Below, piece by piece: positions 9,067 through 17,858 of a DNA stretch of 64,000 nucleotides; position 1 is the stretch's first letter; each line of letters opens with the position of its first letter. A program made the position numbers and the translations under genes. This stretch comes from Pseudofrankia saprophytica (GTDB lineage: Bacteria; Actinomycetota; Actinomycetes; Frankiales; Frankiaceae): NCBI RefSeq assembly GCF_000235425.2, contig NZ_KI912266.1, forward strand, positions 1,936,154-2,000,153. The letters are read 5' to 3'. The notes beneath the pieces are model-generated. The model saw only the letters and a program-made list of their open reading frames with translations. It had not been told where the DNA came from and did no database searches.

Positions 9067-9607
9067 GAATTTGATCTAGTCTTTTCACATCGATGATCGT
9101 CGATGTGTGCTCATTGTGTGCTCATTCCGCACGACCGTGCCATGGGGCATGATCATTCCGGATGAGATGGGCCCGGATTTCTTCACTCTCTGTCACATGG
9201 GGTCGTGACCGTCTGTCACAGCATGTCCTGACGGACTGTAGTTGGCGCTGGTTGTGTGAGGTAGCGCTGCGATGCCCTCTCTCAGCTCCGGTCGCCGCAC
9301 CGGCGCCGAGGCCCCGGCGTACAGCGTCGCCATCGTCCTGCCCCAGCTCGGCGACTGGGAGCCTGCAGCCGACCTGTACCGATATCGGTCCTCGACAGAG
9401 GTGACATTCTGGGCTGCGGCACGACGGGTTGCTGATGTTCCTGTGCGTTGACGACGAGCGGAGCGTGGCAGCGGACGCATCGCGCGGTTGTTCCGGATGA
9501 CATCGGCAGGAAGCGGGCTGGAAGGGCGAAGGCCACGAGGGCTTGGCGTGGTCTCGTGCAGTCGCGCACCGCAAGGTCGGAGGACATCGGTCTCGACCCT
9601 CGTCCGA
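9067..9607. other. Region between tRNA and CRISPR leader
   Basis: Contains a near-perfect inverted repeat at 9086-9107 (CACATCGA...TCGATGTG, one mismatch near the centre) and a repeated GTGTGCTCATT at 9105-9125. The only coding candidate is a 59-codon frame at 9272-9451. The composition is less GC-rich near 9062-9130, which would fit an old integration site, but no integrase remnant is present. Confidence 0.4.
9272..9451 (+). CDS. Possible small ORF
   Basis: A 59-codon frame starting at ATG with GAGG eight bases upstream. The product would have a protein-like centre (YSVAIVLPQLGDWEPAADLYRY) and a basic end. It matches no family I know and could be a remnant or chance. It lies directly upstream of the CRISPR leader. 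Confidence 0.2.
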   Translation: MPSLSSGRRTGAEAPAYSVAIVLPQLGDWEPAADLYRYRSSTEVTFWAAARRVADVPVR

Positions 9608-9661
9608 GACGGACCGATGTATTTCACCCTTATCGCCCGCTAAACTCCCAGGTAATCAAGT
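9608..9661 (+). promoter_or_regulatory. Leader of CRISPR array 1
   Basis: These 54 nt align without gaps to the 54 nt in front of array 2 (24222-24275), with about 34 identical positions by hand count. Shared blocks are GACGGAC at the outer end, TTC-CCC in the middle, and CTAAA..CCCAG.T.A.CAAG next to the first repeat. Such conservation fits the leader that directs spacer integration by Cas1-Cas2 and array transcription. Which bases matter is inferred. Confidence 0.75.
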
Positions 9662-12600
9662 GTCGTCCCCGCCCGCGCGGGGATCTTCCGACCATCCTCG
9701 GATCCCGCCCACTTGATCAGGTGTCGTCCCCGCCCGCGCGGGGATCTTCCCCTGCACCAGAACCCGATGCAGAGTTCTCTGATGTCGTCCCCGCCCGCGC
9801 GGGGATCTTCCCCGCCGCCGTGGCGTCATCTCGCCGAGATGCGCGTCGTCCCCGCCCGCGCGGGGATCTTCCGTCGGCGTCACCTTCGTCACCTACGAGA
9901 ACCCGGTCGTCCCCGCCCGCGCGGGGATCTTCCCCCGCGCCTGGTCGCGGCGCTGGTCGCCGGGCTGTCGTCCCCGCCCGCGCGGGGATCTTCCGCCGCC
10001 GGCGTCCTCGTTACCCTGGACGACGAGGTCGTCCCCGCCCGCGCGGGGATCTTCCCAAGAGCGGCACCGCGATGTTCAAGCTGCGGATGTCGTCCCCGCC
10101 CGCGCGGGGATCTTCCGAGCAGTTCCGGACGTGGATGGAGACGAAGAACGTCGTCCCCGCCCGCGCGGGGATCTTCCGCTCACCACCGAGCCGCACCCGA
10201 TCCTCGAGGAGTCGTCCCCGCCCGCGCGGGGATCTTCCGGGCGAGGGGCCGGAGAGCCCGCCGCCCGCCCCGTCGTCCCCGCCCGCGCGGGGATCTTCCC
10301 CCAGGGGATCTCCGGGCTGACGTCGTTCGGCGGGTCGTCCCCGCCCGCGCGGGGATCTTCCGCAGTCCTCCGACGGCAAGGCCGGGCCGGCATGGTCGTC
10401 CCCGCCCGCGCGGGGATCTTCCCGCCTCCACGTCGGGGCGCAGCCACAGCCTGATGTCGTCCCCGCCCGCGCGGGGATCTTCCCGTGAACGGCGTCGCCG
10501 CGGCGACGAAGGCCGCGTCGTCCCCGCCCGCGCGGGGATCTTCCGACCGAGGACTCTCGGTCCTTGGGTCGTCGTGTGTCGTCCCCGCCCGCGCGGGGAT
10601 CTTCCCACGTGATCGAATAGCTACCCCCAGTGATTGTCGTCGTCCCCGCCCGCGCGGGGATCTTCCGTCCTGTTGAATCGGACCGATACCCTGGCTGGCG
10701 TCGTCCCCGCCCGCGCGGGGATCTTCCCACGTTTGTACCGCCCCTACGCGGGTCGCGAGCGTCGTCCCCGCCCGCGCGGGGATCTTCCCCTGCACGTCAA
10801 GACGGTGCTGTGCGACGAGGCGTCGTCCCCGCCCGCGCGGGGATCTTCCCCCGACCAGGCCAGTTGGAGCGCAGCCCCGGACGTCGTCCCCGCCCGCGCG
10901 GGGATCTTCCGCGGCTGGTCGGCGTGCCGTCGCCGGGCCAGCGGTCGTCCCCGCCCGCGCGGGGATCTTCCCCGCCCGGCATCCTCGCCGACCTGATCGA
11001 CCTGGTCGTCCCCGCCCGCGCGGGGATCTTCCCTCGCGATCGCCGCGATCGGTTTCGGTGGCACGGTCGTCCCCGCCCGCGCGGGGATCTTCCAAACTCG
11101 CGGTCGTGCGGGGTCATGCACGCGGTGTCGTCCCCGCCCGCGCGGGGATCTTCCCTTGGCGGATCTGGCCTTTGGCCTTGGCCCGCTGTCGTCCCCGCCC
11201 GCGCGGGGATCTTCCAGCATCTGCGGCTGGATCTTGTCGGCCGCGTCGGTCGTCCCCGCCCGCGCGGGGATCTTCCCACCGCCGGGCTTCCTATGCCGCC
11301 CTCGGAGAGTCGTCCCCGCCCGCGCGGGGATCTTCCGCGTTCGACCGGCTCGCCCTCCGATGGGGCGGCGTCGTCCCCACCCGCGCGGGGATCTTCCGTG
11401 GAACTCGCGCGTCGAGATCTTGCCGAACAGGTCGTCCCCGCCCGCGCGGGGATCTTCCCTTCCCGGTCACCAGGTTCCGCGGCTACTTCTCGTCGTCCCC
11501 GCCCGCGCGGGGATCTTCCTCCGGTGTTCGGGCCGTACCACCAGGTCGCAGAGTCGTCCCCGCCCGCGCGGGGATCTTCCTCAGCCGCCCGAGTAGCGGC
11601 CCAAATCGAGGCCGTCGTCCCCGCCCGCGCGGGGATCTTCCGCACGTCAACGACCTGTTCCCTGAGGTCCAGGGGTCGTCCCCGCCCGCGCGGGGATCTT
11701 CCCGTCGCCCGGCACTCCCTGGCGACCCAGGTTCAGTCGTCCCCGCCCGCGCGGGGATCTTCCCGTTTCCAGCATCTCGGGCGGCATCTCAGAATGGTCG
11801 TCCCCGCCCGCGCGGGGATCTTCCCAGGCGTTCACGCCCGCCCCGGCGGCACTGTTCGTCGTCCCCGCCCGCGCGGGGATCTTCCGGCACGATGCCGCAG
11901 CAGGGAGCTGTGCAGGCAGTCGTCCCCGCCCGCGCGGGGATCTTCCGATGGGCCGCCTGGTGGCCGGCGGGCTCCTGGAGTCGTCCCCGCCCGCGCGGGG
12001 ATCTTCCGCCGTGGTGCCGCTGGATCGGCCACAGTGGCGTGTCGTCCCCGCCCGCGCGGGGATCTTCCGCAGGGCGCGCGCCTTGATCTCTTTTTGCTTC
12101 AGTCGTCCCCGCCCGCGCGGGGATCTTCCCCTCATCGAGGCGGAGCGGCAGCGGCAGCACATGTCGTCCCCGCCCGCGCGGGGATCTTCCCGCGCTCGGG
12201 GTGGGTGCCCAGTTCGCCGGTCAGTCGTCCCCGCCCGCGCGGGGATCTTCCCGGCACCTACATGGCGTGGGGCGGCGGTGTCGGGTCGTCCCCGCCCGCG
12301 CGGGGATCTTCCCTACGCTGCGATGCGACGTAAAGAACGCAAGACGTCGTCCCCGCCCGCGCGGGGATCTTCCTCGCGGACCCCACGCGCGTCCGGCTGA
12401 CGTACGGTCGTCCCCGCCCGCGCGGGGATCTTCCTCACCTGCCGGAAGTGCGGGAAGGCGGGCCGAGGTCGTCCCCGCCCGCGCGGGGATCTTCCCCACG
12501 TGGTCGAACGGGATGAGCCGAACCCGGCGTCGTCCCCGCCCGCGCGGGGATCTTCCCCCCGGGACCTGGCCGCCATCCGCGACTCCGGAGTCGTCCCCGC

Positions 12601-14157
12601 CCGCGCGGGGATCTTCCCCGTGCCGGTTACCTGCTCCGCGACGTCGAGGGGTCGTCCCCGCCCGCGCGGGGATCTTCCCTCCGAGCCGGCCCCTGGGGCG
12701 ATCCCAACCCGGTCGTCCCCGCCCGCGCGGGGATCTTCCCTACAGCGGAGCCTCCCTCGGAGTTCCCGCCAAGTCGTCCCCGCCCGCGCGGGGATCTTCC
12801 CACCCTGGTCACCCGACTTCGGGACGTGTGGCGGTCGTCCCCGCCCGCGCGGGGATCTTCCCCTGCGGCAGTCGACGCCGGTGACCTTCTACCAGTCGTC
12901 CCCGCCCGCGCGGGGATCTTCCCTTGACCGGGAACTTAACGCCATCTGGTCTCGTGTCGTCCCCGCCCGCGCGGGGATCTTCCCGGCTTGAACTCACCAC
13001 CGGCGGTGTCTACAACGTCGTCCCCGCCCGCGCGGGGATCTTCCGTACTGGCGGAACAGCACGTTGCTCTTGATGACGTCGTCCCCGCCCGCGCGGGGAT
13101 CTTCCCACCTCCAGGATCCGATTGCCGCCGTAGTCGAGGTCGTCCCCGCCCGCGCGGGGATCTTCCGCGATCGGAGATGCTTCATCGCGCACCGATCACG
13201 TCGTCCCCGCCCGCGCGGGGATCTTCCCCACGTCTACGGCGTGCGCACGCCGGCGCCGGAGTCGTCCCCGCCCGCGCGGGGATCTTCCGGAGAACCTCGG
13301 CAGCACGATGCTCCCGAAGATGTCGTCCCCGCCCGCGCGGGGATCTTCCTCGATCGGGCTGAGCGCGGACGAGGTCAAGGCAGTCGTCCCCGCCCGCGCG
13401 GGGATCTTCCCCGCGTGATCTTGCCCGGCACCAGGTGGTACACGTCGTCCCCGCCCGCGCGGGGATCTTCCACGGTCGGCGCGACGCTGCTGACCGCGCT
13501 GCAGGTCGTCCCCGCCCGCGCGGGGATCTTCCCCGCGTCACGTGATCACTGTGAGCGGGGCCGCGGTCGTCCCCGCCCGCGCGGGGATCTTCCCTCGGGC
13601 ATCGGGTCCAGCCATTCGACGTCGCGGTCGTCCCCGCACGCGCGGGGATCTTTCACCATGGCCGAGCCGAGCCGAGCCGAGCCGATCCGGCGCCGGTCGC
13701 CGGTCGTCCCCGCACGCGCGAGGATCTTCCCGACGACCAGAACGCCCAGCTCGACCCCAAGGGGTCGTCCCCGCACGCGCGGGGATCTTCCCACGTCCCA
13801 ACCCTGGGCACCCCATTCGTTTAGGTCGTCCCCGCACACGCGGGGATCTTCCCCGCTGACCAGTGTCGATCCGCACCCACCGACGGTCGTCCCCGCACGC
13901 GCGAGGATGTTCCCGTCGTGTCGCCGGTGACGGTGATCGTCTTGGTGTCGTCCCCGCACACGCGGAGATCTTCCTCAGTCGTCCTGGACTCCGTCGCGAC
14001 GAAGTCTGTCGTCCCCGCGCACGCGGGGATCTTCCAGGCTGGATCCGGGTGACGAGCGGCGCGCCGTGGTCGTCCCCGCACGCGCGAGGATCTTCCCGCG
14101 AGGGCGGTCTCGTTGTCGGTCGTGGTCTCGTCGTCCCCGCACGCGCGGGGATCTTCT
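9662..14157 (+). CRISPR. CRISPR array 1 (type I-E; 74 repeats, 73 spacers)
   Basis: 28-nt repeats start every 61 nt, with 33-nt spacers. The repeat has the I-E hairpin CCCCGC-N4-GCGGGG and ends in ATCTTCC. Exceptions are a 34-nt spacer before 10334, a 32-nt spacer before 11309 and a 48-nt spacer at 13655-13702. Repeats 1-65 carry C at position 12; one of these (11370) has a G-to-A change at position 10. Repeats 66-74 (from 13627) carry A, as in array 2, or a further variant, and most of them have extra substitutions. This decay marks the right end as leader-distal and sets transcription rightward. The repeat count was made by listing every start. crRNAs would be cut by Cas6e (22230-22988). 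Confidence 0.98.
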
Positions 14158-14265
14158 CCAGAGTCTTACCCCTCGCCCCGGCGTGGACCTATCAGGACGC
14201 CCACTGCCAGGGTTGTGCGCCGTTGATGGTTTGATGTGTGCGACAACGTCGATACGGGGGACGTG
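14158..14265 (+). promoter_or_regulatory. Array 1 trailer and presumed cas3 promoter
   Basis: About 108 bp between the last repeat and cas3. No clear terminator hairpin separates them, so read-through from array 1 into cas3 is possible. GGGGGACG just before ATG 14266 serves as the cas3 ribosome-binding site. Confidence 0.4.
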
Positions 14266-17154
14266 ATGCTCGAGTCAGCCTTGGGCGTGGTGTGGGGAAA
14301 GTCGGACGCGCAGGGGTCGCCGCACCTTCTGCTGGGGCATCTGTTCGACACTGCTGCGGTCGGTGAGCTCATCTGGGACCGGTTCCTTGCTCCGGCTGTC
14401 AAGGAGCATCTTGACGGTGCCAGCGACGGGCGGGGCCGCTCGTTGTTCGCTTTGCTGTGCGGGCTGCATGACGTGGGGAAGGCATCGCCGGCGTTTCAGT
14501 CGAAAGACGAGCGGCTCGCCGCGCAGGTTCAGCAGGCGGGTCTCACCTGGGGGCCGTTGAGCCGGAATGACTCGGCGCGTTGGCATCACACCAAGGCGGG
14601 CGCTTCGATCGTCTGGAGCCGGTTCGGGACCGCCGGGTGGTCTTCCTCGGCGAAGAAGTGGGTATGGCCGCTCATCGCGGGGCATCACGGCGTCATCCCC
14701 ACTGCGGGTGCCGCGTTGCAGGTACAGCGTCGTTTGCACGGCGAGGGGGATGTTTGGCGGCAGGTTCAGGACGGCTTCGTCGACCAGGTCGCGACCGGCC
14801 TTGGTCTTGAGGTCGGCGCATTCGCAGAGTTGGGGACGCCGCGCCGAGGCGGCCAGCTCGCCGTGTCAGGTCTGATCATCATGGCGGACTGGATCGCCAG
14901 CGACGAGAAGAATTTCCGCGGCCTGTCGGATCTCGCGGACATCTCCCTCGACAGTGCCCGGGAGCGGGCCGCTTGCGCGTGGGGGAAGCTCGGGTTGCGC
15001 GGCGGCTGGCGTTCGGCGTCGTTGGTACCGTGCGCGACCGCCGAGCTGGTCGAGCGCCGGTTCAGGGTTCCAGCGACCCGGCCGGCGCAGGCCACGGCTG
15101 TCCAGCTCGCGCAGGAGATGCCCGGCCCGGGGTTGCTGATCCTGGAAGCGCCGATGGGCGAGGGGAAGACGGAGGCGGCGTTGGCCGCGGCCGAGGTTCT
15201 TGCGCGGCGGTTCGGCGCGGACGGGCTGTTTGTTGGCATGCCGACGCAGGCGACCTCCGATCCGATGTTCAGCCGGGTTCGGGAGTGGCTGGCCTCGGTC
15301 GATCCCGAGGTGCCGATCGGGCTGTTGCATGGCCGGGCGCGGTTCAACAAGGAGTGGGCGGCGCTGCGCGACCATGTCAGCTTCGCGGGCGTCGCCGACG
15401 AGCAGGACAGCTACGGGATGGACGACTCGTACGGCTCTACTGGAGGCAGCGTTTCTGTGGCTCCGGACAGGACCGCGCATGACGGGGTGGCAGCGGCGGA
15501 CTGGTTCTTCGGCGGGAAAAGAGGGTTGCTTGCGCCGGTGACCGTCGGCACGGTCGATCAGCTGCTGCATGCCGCTACCAGGACCAAGCACGTGATGCTG
15601 CGGCATGCGGGCCTGGCTGGCAGGGTCGTCGTGCTTGACGAGGTGCACGCCTACGACGTCTACATGGCGCAGTTCCTGTTCGAGGCGCTGCGCTGGCTCG
15701 CCGACGCCGGCGTTCCGGTCGTCCTGTTGTCCGCGACGCTGCCGCCCGCCCTTCGCCGGGCGCTGGTAGTCGCGTACATGCAGGGCGCACTGCGGCAACC
15801 CGAGATTGATCTCAGCGACCTGCCCGAGCCGTCTGGCTATCCGAGTACGACGACGGTCTGCGCCATCGACGGGGAGCTGAACGTTGCGGTCAGGTCCGAC
15901 CCGCCGTGGCGGGCGTCGGAAACAGTAACGGTCGACGTGCTCGACGAGACCGAGGACTTCGCACCCCGAACCGTGGCCGAGGCCGTTCTCGCGGAAATCG
16001 GTCGAGACGACGTGGCCGGTGAGCCGCTCGGCTGCGTCCTTGTCGTCTGCAACACCGTCGCCCGTGCGCAGGACATCTACGAGGAGCTTCGGCCTGCGCT
16101 GGGCGACAATCTGGTGCTGCTGCATTCCAGGTTCGTCGCCACGGAACGCGCCCGGCGCACAGAGACGATTGTCGACCAGCTCGGGCGGCCTGGCCGCCAG
16201 GGAGCTGCCGCCAGGCCGCGCCGGCTCGTCGTCGTCGCGACCCAGGTCGCCGAGCAGTCGTTCGATGTCGATGTCGACCTTCTCGTCACCGACCTGGCCC
16301 CGATCGACCTGCTGCTCCAGCGCATCGGCCGACTCCACCGGCACGAACGGCCAGCGAGCGACCGGCCCACCCGGCTGCGACGCCCCCGGGTCCTCGTCAG
16401 CGGCCTGCGACTCGACCCGAACGACCGACCGCCGACCTTTCCCAGAGGGAGCCAGCACGTCTACGGCAACCATCTCCTGCTCCGCTCCGCCGCGCTGGTT
16501 CGCCAGGCCGCGAGCGCGAGCGGCTGGTCGGTACCCGCCGACGTTCCGCGCCTCGTCGCCACCGGTTACAGCGACGACGCCATCTGCCCGCCCGAATGGG
16601 CCGATGCGATCTCCGCCGCCGAGGCCGAGCGGAACGACAAGGAGAGCACGCGTAGGGAGAACGCCAGCGCGTTTCTGCTCGCCGGCAAGCATGATCTCGG
16701 CCGGCCTACGCTTGATGGCCTGCACGAACGGTCGACCGCCCCACTCACGACTGACGAAAGAGTCGCCGCCGTCGTCCGCGACGGCGACGAGTCCGTCGAG
16801 GTCGTGCTCGTCTGCCCCGCCCAAGGCGGCGGCTACCGCACTCTCGGCGGCACCTGGCTCGGCCAGCACGGCGAGGTCCCGACCCATGACGACGCCGTCC
16901 TGGAGGAGGTCGTCGGCGCGACGATCCGCCTCCCGTCCACACGACCGAAGCTCACCGCTGCCGCGCTGGCGCTGAGGCCACTGGACGCGTGGGGCACCCG
17001 CCGCGACCGCGACAACCACCACGACCCCTGGCTCCGGCACAGCCGAGCCCTGGCCGTCGACCCCGATCCGGCATCTGGCGAGTTCACCGCGGTTCTCGGC
17101 GGCCACCACCTCAGCTACCGCCAGGACCTCGGCCTCCGAGTGACGGGCCGATGA
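14266..17154 (+). CDS. cas3: CRISPR-associated nuclease/helicase Cas3 (type I-E)
   Basis: Cas3 is recruited by target-bound Cascade and unwinds and degrades the DNA. The 962-residue product has both halves intact. HD nuclease: H25 (LLLGHL), H68-D69 in HDVGKASPAFQ, HH around 107-108 and 140-141, D208 in MADWIASD. SF2 helicase: Walker A PMGEGKTE near 297-304, DEVH at 458-461, SATLPP at 489-494, and motif VI QRIGRLHRH near 685-693. The start was set at ATG 14266 because of the GGGGGACG site; the frame also opens ten codons earlier at a GTG. The length is usual for actinobacterial I-E Cas3. It is followed by a roughly 700-bp gap before the Cascade genes, so it may be regulated separately from them. 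Confidence 0.97.
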   Translation: MLESALGVVWGKSDAQGSPHLLLGHLFDTAAVGELIWDRFLAPAVKEHLDGASDGRGRSLFALLCGLHDVGKASPAFQSKDERLAAQVQQAGLTWGPLSRNDSARWHHTKAGASIVWSRFGTAGWSSSAKKWVWPLIAGHHGVIPTAGAALQVQRRLHGEGDVWRQVQDGFVDQVATGLGLEVGAFAELGTPRRGGQLAVSGLIIMADWIASDEKNFRGLSDLADISLDSARERAACAWGKLGLRGGWRSASLVPCATAELVERRFRVPATRPAQATAVQLAQEMPGPGLLILEAPMGEGKTEAALAAAEVLARRFGADGLFVGMPTQATSDPMFSRVREWLASVDPEVPIGLLHGRARFNKEWAALRDHVSFAGVADEQDSYGMDDSYGSTGGSVSVAPDRTAHDGVAAADWFFGGKRGLLAPVTVGTVDQLLHAATRTKHVMLRHAGLAGRVVVLDEVHAYDVYMAQFLFEALRWLADAGVPVVLLSATLPPALRRALVVAYMQGALRQPEIDLSDLPEPSGYPSTTTVCAIDGELNVAVRSDPPWRASETVTVDVLDETEDFAPRTVAEAVLAEIGRDDVAGEPLGCVLVVCNTVARAQDIYEELRPALGDNLVLLHSRFVATERARRTETIVDQLGRPGRQGAAARPRRLVVVATQVAEQSFDVDVDLLVTDLAPIDLLLQRIGRLHRHERPASDRPTRLRRPRVLVSGLRLDPNDRPPTFPRGSQHVYGNHLLLRSAALVRQAASASGWSVPADVPRLVATGYSDDAICPPEWADAISAAEAERNDKESTRRENASAFLLAGKHDLGRPTLDGLHERSTAPLTTDERVAAVVRDGDESVEVVLVCPAQGGGYRTLGGTWLGQHGEVPTHDDAVLEEVVGATIRLPSTRPKLTAAALALRPLDAWGTRRDRDNHHDPWLRHSRALAVDPDPASGEFTAVLGGHHLSYRQDLGLRVTGR

Positions 17155-17217
17155 CCGCCTGGCTGCGCTGCCTCGACGCTGATTTGGGCTGAGGTGGCGT
17201 TGGCTGGTTCCTTGAAC

Positions 17218-17233
17218 CCCGCTGTGGCGGGGA
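17218..17233 (+). repeat. CRISPR-repeat-like hairpin
   Basis: CCCCGC-TGTG-GCGGGG followed by A. The stem sequence, four-base loop and trailing A are the same as in the CRISPR repeats (CCCCGC-ACGC-GCGGGG-A), while the bases outside the stem differ. It lies 64 bp after the cas3 stop. It could be a cas3 terminator, a degenerate repeat, or a site read by Cas6e. Confidence 0.4.
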
Positions 17234-17385
17234 CGGCTTACGCCCGTGTCGGTGCTCGAAGAGCGCCTACGGATGACCCCGGCGATGGGCTGGGACCATG
17301 CCACGGTATCTCAGATCGACTGATCGTCGAGAGAGTCGCCTCTGTAAGAGAGCCTAATTGGCCGTTCATGTAGAGTGACGCCGAC

Positions 17386-17727
17386 TTGTCACGCTACGTA
17401 GCCGGGGGCATAGTGCGTCCAGATCTCAGTGCATCGCAGCTCTCAGGCGATGAGCACGCGCGACGGACACGGATCCCGGACGCGAACCCTCCGAGGCGAA
17501 CGCACAGGCGCTCCTCGAGTGTGCTCGGGGCGCCGGCGTTGACCGCCGTGGTCGCGACACAGTCGTCGCCAACGGTGATCGCCATCGTCGCCAGCGCCTT
17601 CGTAATCGTCCGCTTTATCGAGGCGGTGGCGCCGCAGGACTCCAAAGATCGCCGGATCTTATGGCTGCGATGGCTCGACCATCGCCGCGAACGACGTGGC
17701 CAGGCACACGATGGGAGCGAGCCGTGA
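17386..17727 (+). CDS. Possible small membrane protein between cas3 and cas8e
   Basis: A frame of 113 codons. The last 68, from an in-frame GTG at 17521, look most protein-like: a hydrophobic stretch (PTVIAIVASAFVIVRFIEAV) followed by a basic tail (LRWLDHRRERRGQ). Third positions are GC-rich there. No clear ribosome-binding site was found and no family was recognised. A single membrane helix is predicted. It may be a genuine accessory gene, but it may also be chance. Confidence 0.3.
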   Translation: MSRYVAGGIVRPDLSASQLSGDEHARRTRIPDANPPRRTHRRSSSVLGAPALTAVVATQSSPTVIAIVASAFVIVRFIEAVAPQDSKDRRILWLRWLDHRRERRGQAHDGSEP

Positions 17728-17858
17728 GCCAACGAACGAGATGGACGTCGCTTAGAAGCAACGACGGTCCTTGCTGAAGAGCAGAACTGTCGGTGGTGGC
17801 GAGTAGACATCAGGTGGTGCTCGACGACGAGGTCGGGCCGGCGAAAGACGGGGGTGCG

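Larger units (their letters stand above)
17155..17858. other. Gap splitting cas3 from the Cascade genes
   Basis: About 700 bp, whereas the other cas genes nearly touch. It holds a repeat-like hairpin (17218-17233), a possible promoter (TTGTCA at 17386, 17-bp spacer, CATAGT at 17409) and a weak small ORF (17386-17727). An inverted repeat TCGAC-TGATC-GTCGA is near 17315. A separate promoter for cas8e onward is the simplest reading. Confidence 0.45.

Noticed and set aside
8741-9088. Leftward frames over tRNA-Thr (for example EPTRGLEPLTARLQVG)
   Set aside because: This peptide is the familiar artefact of translating a tRNA antisense.
9448-14234. Many long open frames on both strands in array 1, with recurring VVPARAGIF- or GKIPARAGTT-like peptides
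   Set aside because: They are translations of the 61-bp CRISPR repeat-spacer unit, which has no stop in several frames.
14866-17304. 812-codon leftward frame opposite cas3
   Set aside because: Shadow of the cas3 coding strand; cas3 has all motifs and a good start.
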